A stretch of 42,867 nucleotides of DNA from the NCBI GenBank assembly GCA_016218925.1, contig JACRCR010000014.1, forward strand, positions 1-42,867, in the 5' to 3' direction. Under the pieces are notes generated by a model. That model saw nothing but the letters and a program-made list of their open reading frames with translations. It was not told the origin of the DNA and ran no database searches. This DNA is from Deltaproteobacteria bacterium (GTDB taxonomy: Bacteria > Desulfobacterota > Binatia > UBA1149 > CAITLU01). A program made the position numbers and the translations under genes. Shown here one piece after another: positions 16,459 through 25,600 of the stretch. Every line of letters begins with the position of its first letter. Positions within the stretch are counted from its first letter, which is position 1.

Positions 16459-19400
16459 ATGGAAAGGATCGGCCTCGCGGCTTTCCTGCCTTCCATTTTG
16501 CCGGTCGTTGTTTCCGACTCCAGCGAGCGACGAGGACGCTGCACGGCTGCGCGGCGCGGGCTCTATCGAGCGTTGCTGATCGTGCTGGCCGCCGGCGCGG
16601 CCTTCGATTCGCCGCCGGTGTTCGGCTTCGGAATGGGCAACAAGTCGCCGGTCGTCGACTCCGTCAGTGTCTCTCCGAGCCCTGTTCCTGCAGACGACAA
16701 CGCTACGATCACCTGCGCCGCCCACGACCCGGACGGACAGATCGTATCGATGGAGCTCAGCGTTTCCGCCGGTGCGCTGCCCGGCGGCGTAGCCAGCGCG
16801 CCGGTCGCGATCACACAGGCACCTTCGGTCGTCGGGACGCTTGGGTGGAGCACTCCGGGGCCGGGCTCCTACACCGTGCGCTGCGACGTGAAGGACAACG
16901 GTGGGCTCTTCGGCGGCTCGGCCGGCGCCTCCAAACTGATCGACGTCGAGATCACCGAGGCGGCGAGCCGAGCCCCGACCATAGAATCGTTCAGCGCAAC
17001 CGCGACCAGCGCGTTGAGCGGAGAAACCATCACCGTGTCCGTTGTAGCGAGCGACCCGGAGGGCGCCGCACTCGCCTATGAATGGACGGCCACGGGTGGA
17101 ACTCTGGCGGAGTTCGGCGCGACCGCGCAGTGGACCGCCGCCTGCGACCCTGGGCTCTACGAGGTGAGCGTTGTCGTCACCGATCCTGACGGCCAGAGCG
17201 CGGCAGCGTCGCTGCATCTGCAGGTCGCATTCGCCATACCGGGCCAGAGCATGCCCCAAGGCATGTCGGGCAACTTCCGTCCAACGCGTCTGGTCGTCGA
17301 TGGAGCCGGCTATGTCTACGCGGCCGACCCGGTGTCGGGCACCATCGAGGTCTTCACGCCGCTTGGTACCTGGCTTCGCCGTATTCCGGTTGCGGGACGG
17401 CCGAGCGCGGTGGCGGTAGACGGCGAGCGCACTCTTTACGTCGCCGACGCCGAGCGCGGTCAAGTCTTCATTCTCGATCTCGATGGAATCGTGGACGCCG
17501 GAGCTTCTCCACGCGGCGTGCTCGGGACGGGACGCGGCGAGTTCGAAGCGGTTACCGACATGGCCGTCGATCCGGCCAGCGGCGACGTCTACGTCGCCGA
17601 CGCAGGCGCGGCCGTGGTGGCGGTCTATGACGAGACGGGCGCGAAGATCCGCACGATCGCAATGCCCGGCAGCTATCCGGGCGGCCTCGCGCTCGGCCCC
17701 GGCGGGGACCTCTATGTGAGCGACGTGCGTCACGGCAGCGTGACGCGCTTTTCTCCCACCGGCGTGTTGCTCGACACCGCCGGCAGTTTCGGCGGCCACG
17801 CCGGTCAGCTCACGCGCGTCAACGGCGTTGTCGTGGCCGCGGACGGGTACATGCTGGCCGTCGATACCTTCCAGTCCCGACTCGGCGTGTTTGCCGGCAC
17901 CCAGTTCGTCGCGTTCCTGGGATCCCACGGAATCGGCGCAGGTGAGCTGAGCGTTCCGATCGATGTGGCCGTCGATCGGTGGGGACGCGTCCTGGTCACC
18001 AACACCGACAACGGACGCATCGAGGTGCTGCTGCGCTCGAGTGACAGCGTGCCCGAGTGCTCGAGCGACAGCGACTGCGACGGGATCACTGACGCCGCCG
18101 AGCTTGCTCGCGGGCTCGACCCCTTCGATGCGCGCGACGCCTACGCCGACGACGACGGCGATGGCGTGACCAACACTGCCGAGATCGCGCTGGGAACCGA
18201 TCCTGCCGCTGCCGACAGCGACGGCGACGGCGTCAGCGATTTCAACGAGGCTTGCGAAGGCACCGACCCTATGGACCCGCGTGACCAGGGGTTCTGGGTC
18301 GATGCCGGCGCAGACTTTGCCACTGCGCCGACAGTCGTCGCGATGGACGCGAGGGCCTCGCGCGTACACGGCAACGCGCCGGTGACGTTTGGGTGGTCGC
18401 AGGTCGACGGTCCCGAGACCGTTACAATAAACGGTGCCGATAGCGCCATGCCGTGGTTCGTGGGCCGCAAGCCCGGCTCGTACCAGTTCCGGTTGTTCGT
18501 CGGCGACGGCAGCCGCTGGAGCGGCGAGGGTCGAGTGAAGATCGAGATCCTCGACGTTGCGCCGACCGCCGACGCCGGCCCGGACGTCGCCTACCTTGAT
18601 CCACACGGCACCCGCAAAATCACCCTCGACGGCCGCTACAGCTCCGATGCCAACCAGGACGAGCTGAGCTACTCGTGGGTGCAGACCTCCGGCCCCGCCG
18701 TCCAACTGCGCGATACCGAGACTGCGCGGCCGAGCTTCAAACCGGGGCAAGCCGGGCTCTTCGCCCTGGATCTCACGGTGAGCGACGGCGGGCCGGGGCC
18801 CGGCAGCACCGATCGCGTATATGTAGTCGTCGAAAGCAGAACCGAGCACATTCCGGTGGCCGCCGCTCCCGACGCACTGCGTGCGATCGCGGGCACCCTG
18901 ATCAACTTGGACGCAAGCGAGAGCGTCGACATCGACGGTGACTCGCTCACGTACTCGTGGAGACAGCTTGGCGGACCCGCCGTGACGCTGGCCGATTCCG
19001 GCTCGGCGGTCGCTTCGTTCCGGCCGACCGAGAGCGGGCTGTACGACTTCGAGCTTCGCGTCAACGATGGTCGCCACGACAGCGTTCCTCACGTCACCGT
19101 GGTCGCGGTTCACGATGCGAGCGGCAGCGGTCCCTCCGCGAACGTCGAGCGCGAGATCCGCAGCGGCGCCGTGCTCGACCCGATCATCCTGGGCTGTCCG
19201 ATCACCGGCGCTGCCGATGCGACCTGTGCCTGGCGGCAGATCGAGGGCGTGTCGGTTCCGATCTCGGGCAGTGGCGCTGCCAGCGCTTTCGTTGCCACCG
19301 AGTCGGGAACCTACGTGTTCGAGCTCGAACCCTTCGATAGCAGCGGACCCGGTGTTCCGGCGCGGCTGTGGTTCTCGCTCGACGATCCCGACGGCAATCG

Positions 19401-19698
19401 CGTGCCTTCGGCGACGGCAACCGCCCATGCCGACACCTGGCGCGTGGGCGCAAAGATCGCGCTGCGGGCGACCGAGATCGTCGACGACGGCAGGAGAGGC
19501 AATCTCGACTACGTGTGGACGCAAGTCACGGGGCCACCGGCGCTGCTGATGCATCCGAACCGGCGCCGAGCCAGGGTTACAGCGCTGCTCGCGGGCCTCT
19601 ACGCCTTCGAGCTGAGAGTCAGCGACGGAATCGACCGCAGCCCTGCTTTCTATGTGGAGTACGTCATTCCAACGAGCGACCGCGGAGGTGAACAGTGA
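16459..19698 (+). CDS. Secreted PKD/NHL-repeat protein with calcium loops, partner of the giant cytochrome
   Basis: The protein has about 1079 residues. The ATG at 16459 is preferred over the upstream end of the frame at 16342 because AGGAGGAAGGGGAG lies directly before it. A hydrophobic export segment (YRALLIVLAAGAAFD) lies at residues 36-50. Order of parts: two PKD/Ig-like domains (about 62-255), an NHL-type beta-propeller of about six blades (about 270-530; blades such as PSAVAVDGERTLYVADAERG), TSP3/EF-like calcium loops (about 533-608; DADDDGDGVTNTAEIALGTD in pattern), then four or five PKD/REJ-type domains (LDASESVDIDGDSLTYSWRQ type) to the end. The stop overlaps the GTG of the cytochrome gene. 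NHL proteins often accompany multihaem cytochromes in metal-reducing Deltaproteobacteria. A scaffold or docking role is inferred. Confidence 0.85.
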   Translation: MERIGLAAFLPSILPVVVSDSSERRGRCTAARRGLYRALLIVLAAGAAFDSPPVFGFGMGNKSPVVDSVSVSPSPVPADDNATITCAAHDPDGQIVSMELSVSAGALPGGVASAPVAITQAPSVVGTLGWSTPGPGSYTVRCDVKDNGGLFGGSAGASKLIDVEITEAASRAPTIESFSATATSALSGETITVSVVASDPEGAALAYEWTATGGTLAEFGATAQWTAACDPGLYEVSVVVTDPDGQSAAASLHLQVAFAIPGQSMPQGMSGNFRPTRLVVDGAGYVYAADPVSGTIEVFTPLGTWLRRIPVAGRPSAVAVDGERTLYVADAERGQVFILDLDGIVDAGASPRGVLGTGRGEFEAVTDMAVDPASGDVYVADAGAAVVAVYDETGAKIRTIAMPGSYPGGLALGPGGDLYVSDVRHGSVTRFSPTGVLLDTAGSFGGHAGQLTRVNGVVVAADGYMLAVDTFQSRLGVFAGTQFVAFLGSHGIGAGELSVPIDVAVDRWGRVLVTNTDNGRIEVLLRSSDSVPECSSDSDCDGITDAAELARGLDPFDARDAYADDDGDGVTNTAEIALGTDPAAADSDGDGVSDFNEACEGTDPMDPRDQGFWVDAGADFATAPTVVAMDARASRVHGNAPVTFGWSQVDGPETVTINGADSAMPWFVGRKPGSYQFRLFVGDGSRWSGEGRVKIEILDVAPTADAGPDVAYLDPHGTRKITLDGRYSSDANQDELSYSWVQTSGPAVQLRDTETARPSFKPGQAGLFALDLTVSDGGPGPGSTDRVYVVVESRTEHIPVAAAPDALRAIAGTLINLDASESVDIDGDSLTYSWRQLGGPAVTLADSGSAVASFRPTESGLYDFELRVNDGRHDSVPHVTVVAVHDASGSGPSANVEREIRSGAVLDPIILGCPITGAADATCAWRQIEGVSVPISGSGAASAFVATESGTYVFELEPFDSSGPGVPARLWFSLDDPDGNRVPSATATAHADTWRVGAKIALRATEIVDDGRRGNLDYVWTQVTGPPALLMHPNRRRARVTALLAGLYAFELRVSDGIDRSPAFYVEYVIPTSDRGGEQ

Positions 19699-22600
19699 GA
19701 GCGCGCATCGCGAGCGTTCCCGTCGCAGCCGCGACGCCAGGTCGCGCGGCCGCCGCGTGCGCCGTGGTCGCGGCGCTGCTCTGCCTCGCTCACCCGACCG
19801 CGGCGAGCGACCTTCCGCACTGGGGTGAGAACTTCCCCAACACTTGCCAGGACTGCCACAGCGCGCACAACGCGGCCGGAATGAGTCTCACCAACAGGGA
19901 AGGCAACGCCAACCTGTGTCTGACCTGCCACGCGTCGTTCGGCATGGTGTGGAGTTCGTCCCACCAAGCCGTGCCGGGAGTGGGCGGAACCTCGCACCGC
20001 TGGGACGCCGCCGCCGATCAACCCGCGCGCGGCGCGTCGTTGCCCGGCGACCACGAGATGTTCGTACGCCTGGACGGCGGCACCAACCTCATGTGTTCGA
20101 CCTGCCACGACGAGCACTCGCAGAGGAACGCGCCTGCCGATCCGCTTGCGCCCACGACCCCGGGACAGCCCGGACGCCACTTCCTGCGCAAGGACAACTC
20201 TGCCGACGGTCTGTGTCTGGAGTGCCACAGCGCGCTGGAAGGAGCGCCGGGCACTGCTCGCGCCTGGACCGGCGATGCGTTGCCGCATCCGACAGGAGCC
20301 GACCTCGTCGGCGATTCGATGTTCTTCTCTCCGCCCAACGACATTGACGGGCGACCGCAGGTCTCGGGTTGGTCGGGAATCGCCACCGGTGGTTCCACGA
20401 CCGCGTTGCGCGACGACACCGCCAGTTGGCCGGACCTGGTCGGGCAGGTGGTGCGAATCACCAGCGGCGGCAATGCCGGCGAGACGCGCACCGTCGAATC
20501 GATGACAGGCGCCGACCAGATCCATTTCGAGGCCCTTCAGTCCGCCGTCACCTCCGGCGCGCGTTACGAAATCGACAGCGACGGCAACGTCTCCAACAAC
20601 CTGGTTCTGCTCGACGCCGGCGGCGCGAACTACACCAGCGGGAAGGTGAGCTGTTCGTCGTGTCACTCCGTGCACTTCGGCGACTCGAATCCGAACACCT
20701 ACGACGACGCCACCTCCGAAGGCGGTGACGGCTATCTGTTGCGGCGAGGCCGCGACGATACCACCTGCCAAGGCTGCCACCACGTGCTCACGCACAGCAG
20801 CGCCACTACCAGCGACCGCTACGGTACCTGGGGGGAGAGCTTTACCTGCCTGACCTGTCACGGTGTCCACGACTGCACCAACGTCGCTTTGATCAACGAC
20901 GTCGTCGCCACTCCGTACAGCGGCAGCCGCAGCGTGGACCTGCGATCGATCTCGGGCGGCGTCGAGCCTCATGGGTTGGTCGACAGCCAGTCGCCGGGAA
21001 ACGGCATCTGCGAGGTCTGTCACACCAGAACCCGCAACTCCGCGCCCCACACCGCCGGGACGGCGAATTTCACGGCTGGCCAGACTTCGGTCACCTGTGC
21101 CGGTGACTGCCAGTGGCCTGGCGACATCGTCGCCAACTGGGAGATCCGCCGCGCTGCCGACCCACCCTCGGCCGACACTGCCGTCGCGTCGGTCAGCGCC
21201 ACCGAGATCACGCTGGTTCAAGGGTACCTCGGCACCACCGCGAGCGGATCCGAGTACCTGGCCGTCAATCCGCGTTTCCAAAACAACGGCCAAGGTCGCG
21301 GCGCCTCGGGAAACGAGCACTACTCGGGCGACTGCCTCGCCTGTCACAGCCACCAGAACGGATTCGGACACGGCGGCGGTGGCTCCGGCAGTTGCGCCGA
21401 CTGCCACGGGCACGACGACGGCTACGACAGTAGGGAGTACTTCGGGTCCACACACAGCCACTCCACCCACACCGACGACGACGCAGACGACGCGCGCGGC
21501 CCCGCTCTGGCCTGCGACGCCTGCCACGACACCAGCTACTTCCCAGCTTTCAAGTCCGGCACCGACAGCGACGGTAGCGGGCACTACGAACTGGACGAAA
21601 CCGACGTGTGCGACGCCTGCCACAGTTCCGGCGGCAGTTATGACGGAGTGAACGATCCGGTGCTCGGCGCCAAGCCGAACTGGGACAGCGGCATCTATTC
21701 GGGCGCGCGGCCGACCGCAGGCAAGGAAAAGTGGTGCGCTACTTGTCACGACGAGGCGCCGTCGCAGATCTACGGCGTCGTTGCACCTGACGTCGTTGGC
21801 GACGAGAACGGCGCTTACACCTACGGCACCGGGTGGGGATACTTCAAGACCGGCCACGGCCTGGCGGTCGGCCAGAACTACCCGTCCAAGGGCGGAGTCG
21901 AGACCGTGTCGGGGCGGCCGCTCTACTGCGACACTTGCCACGACTACTCCACCGATCACGTCGACGGACTCGCCCGCAGCTACGACGACGGCGACAGCGT
22001 CGCGACCGATCCGAGCCTCTACCGCATTGGCTACCGCCTCAATCTGGTAGGCGGCCAGGAGCCGATGCGTGTGCCGCTTCCCGCCAACACCGGCAATACC
22101 GCGGACAACTACAGACTCTGTGCGCAAAGCGGTTGTCACGCGGCGGGGCCGTTCACCGATTCGGCGAACATGAACACCAACCTGGTGACCGACGGGGTCA
22201 ACCGGCACCAGGAGCACCTGGTGCTGAACAACCAGGCGATCTATCCCAGCGATTGGTCGGGAAGCCACAACAGCCGGATCAACTGCGTCGCCTGCCACGA
22301 CGTACACGGCTCGACACGCCTGGCGATGGTGCGCGACGGCAATCTGATCGGCGCTCAGCCCGGCGTGCAAATCTGGTACAAGAACGACGCCATAACGGTC
22401 TTCAGCACAGCGAACTCCAACCCGCCCGAGCCCGAGGCGCTGCCGCTGTCGGCCAGCGACGGGACGGTCTGGATCGGCCTGAGTTCGGGCAACCTGTGCA
22501 CGCACTGTCACGGAAACGGCAACGCATGGGGCGAAGACCGGGAGCCGTTCCAGAACGTCGAACAGACTCCGACCTTGGCGTGGATAGACGAGCCCGGCTA

Positions 22601-25600
22601 CGGCTCCGACGGCGCCGACCCAGATAGCCGAGCGTCCGCGGGTGTATTCAACTTCAAGGTTTCCTACACCGACCTGAACAACGATGCTCCCGGCTCGATC
22701 GAGTTGTGGATCGATCTCGACGATGACGCCGTCTATGCGCCGACCGAGAAGTACGCGCTCACGCAGCTCGAGGTTGGGGACGCCGACTTCACCAACGGCA
22801 AGATCTATGGGATCGCGCTCGCGGTCGCGGTCGCGCGCGTCGGCGACGGCGTCGTTCGTTACCGTTTCTTCGCGTCGGACGGGAAAGCCGACGCCGATGG
22901 TCCACCCACCGGTGACAGCACCATCGTTGTACTGAATGGCGCGCCGGTTCTCGATTGGACGGGAGAAGCTCAGTTCGTCGGCGATGGTGTGAACCCGAAC
23001 GCCGGTGGCAGCGGGTCGTCTTTCGAGTTCCGCATCGACTACCTCGACGCCGACGACGAACCGCCGACCTCGATACAGGTTTGGGTGGATGAGAACGACA
23101 ACGATCTCTACGAGGCAGGCGAGAAGTACGCCATGACCGGAGTAGACGCCGACACGACCTACACCGACGGCAAGCGCTACTCGAGAAGTCTGAACCTCGC
23201 GCACGCGGGCGACGGGTACCTGAGCTACCGCTTCTATGCGTCCGACGGCTTGGCTGTCGCTGCTGGAGAGGCGACCGCGAACGCCGTCGTGGCGGTGCTG
23301 GCCGGAACCAATAGTCCGCCTTTCCTCGAGTTCATCGAAGCATCGTGCACGACCGACGGAGTCAGACCGGCGGTGGGCGCCGATGGCGCAGACTTCGCGT
23401 TCAGCGTCATGTACACCGACCCGGACAGCCAGTGCCCGCCCGCGGCCGGCGATATCCAGGTTTGGGTGGACGCGGACGATTCGGGAACTTTCGAGGCCGG
23501 CGAGAAACATGATCTGAGCCCGGTCGACCCGGGGGACGTCACTTGCTCCGACGGCAAGGCGTACAGCCTGACGCTGGGGTTATCGGCGGCGGGCGACGGT
23601 TCGCTCGCGTATCGCTTCTACGGCTTTGACGGCACCGACACGGCGATCGGGGATCCTGCGGGCGAGTTCGCCGTGATGGTGACCAATGCCCTGAAGGTTC
23701 GCAGCTCCGGCGGCGCCGGCTGGTATGACAGTATTCAAGCCGCCGTCGATGCCGTGAACGGCGCGCACACGGTGCTCGTCTACGAGGGCACCTACTACGA
23801 GAACATTCTTTTCAACGGCGCCAACGACGCCGATACCGTCGTGCGCTCGGTGTGCGGGCCACAGGCTACCACCATCCGCGGCACGGCTGCGGTGGTCATG
23901 TTCCAGAACAACACCGGGAATCTGCTCGACGGCTTCGAGCTCACCGGTGGCACCACCGGTGTCTATTTCAACGGCGCGCACGCGACCGTCAACGACTGCC
24001 GGATCCATGGCATCAGTGGAGGGACAGGCGCCGTCTACACGTCGAACTCAGCTTCTTCGATGGCGCTCGCCAATTCGCAGGTCTACGGCAACACCAGAAA
24101 CAGCGGAGCCGGGATCCTGATCAACGGCGGGACCGGACACACGATCACCAACAGCACGATCCACCAGAATTCGGCCGTCCACGACGATGACTATTCCGGG
24201 TGGGGCGGCGGTCTGTTCGTGCAGAACGCCGACCTGGTCGTCACCGACACCGTCGTGCGTGACAACACCGCCTCGCGAGGCGGCGCCGGCATCTACAACA
24301 ACGGCTCGACCGTGCGGCTGGTTCGCACCACCGTCACCGGCAACGTTGCCTCCGGAGCCGGAGGCGCGCTGTACCTGACCAACGCGTCCTCGAGCGCCTC
24401 GCTGGAGAACTGTATCGTCGCCGGCAACGAAGCCTCGCAGGCCGGCATGGCCTACGTCAACGGCGGCGCCTTCGATGTCGTCAACACCACCATCGCCGAC
24501 AACCGCGCCACCAGCGGCAACAGCGGTGCCATCTTCAACCAGAACGCCACCTCCACGATCCGCAACAGCATCGTGTGGGGCAACGTCGCCGCTGCGGGGG
24601 GGCATATCGCGTACCTGAACGGCGGTTCGATGCTGCTCGGCGACTGCGTCATCGCCAGCGGCGGCGACGGCAAGTTCACCAATGTTCCGTACTTTGACGG
24701 GAACGTGACGCCGATCGTCAGCGGCTACGCCTCGCAGCGCGACCCGCGATTCGTCGGCGGCGGCAACTATCATCTCCAAGCGTCATCGGACGGCGTGGAC
24801 CACGCCGACGGCGCCGTCGCGCCGGCCGAGGACATCGACGGCCAGAGCCGGCCGCAGGGCGAGGCCGACGACATCGGTGCCGACGAGTACCTATCGGCAG
24901 GCGATGCTCCGGCGTTGTCCTGGACCGGTGAGAGCGGCTACGCCAGCGACGGAGTCGACCCGAACAGCGCTGTTGGCGGTGCAGCCTTCACGTTCCGAGT
25001 GGATTACACGGACGCCGGCAACGATCCGCCGCTGTCGATCGAAATCTGGGTGGACAGCGACGACAACGGCGCGTACAGCAGCGCGGAGAAACACCACCTC
25101 GATGCGACCGACGGCGGCGACGACGACTACACCGACGGCAAGCGTTACAGCACGACACTGGTGCTGACCCACGGCGGCGACGGCGCGCTTGCGTATCGCT
25201 TCTATGCGACCGACGGCAGCTCCGACGCGTCGGGAGCGCCGGCGGCCGACTCGCTGGTAGCTGTGGGCAACAACGTCCCGGCGTTGAACTGGACCGGCGA
25301 GGCTGACTACCTCGGCGACGGAGTCCATCCTAACAGCGCCGCCGGCGGCTCCGTATTTGCGTTCCGCATCGACTATTCCGATGCGGACAACGCTCCTCCT
25401 GCTTCGATCCAGGTCTGGGTGGACGAAAACGACAGCGGCCTCTACGACGCCGGCGAGAAGTACGACCTGGTGGCGACAGACGGCGGCGACGACAACTGCG
25501 CCGACGGCAAGCGCTATGCGAAGTCGTTGGCGTTGAGCTTCGCCGGAGACGGCGCTTTGCACTACCGGTTCTTCGCCAGCGACGGGACCGACGACGCCAG

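Noticed and set aside
16363-19554. 1063-codon minus-strand frame opposite the PKD/NHL gene
   Set aside because: Antisense shadow; composition is artificial (His/Arg/Val/Gly) and no family is recognisable.
19650-23510. 1286-codon open frame on the minus strand opposite the cytochrome gene
   Set aside because: It is the antisense shadow of a GC-rich gene; Val/Ala/Arg/Gly-rich with no domains, while the plus strand has CxxCH motifs in phase.
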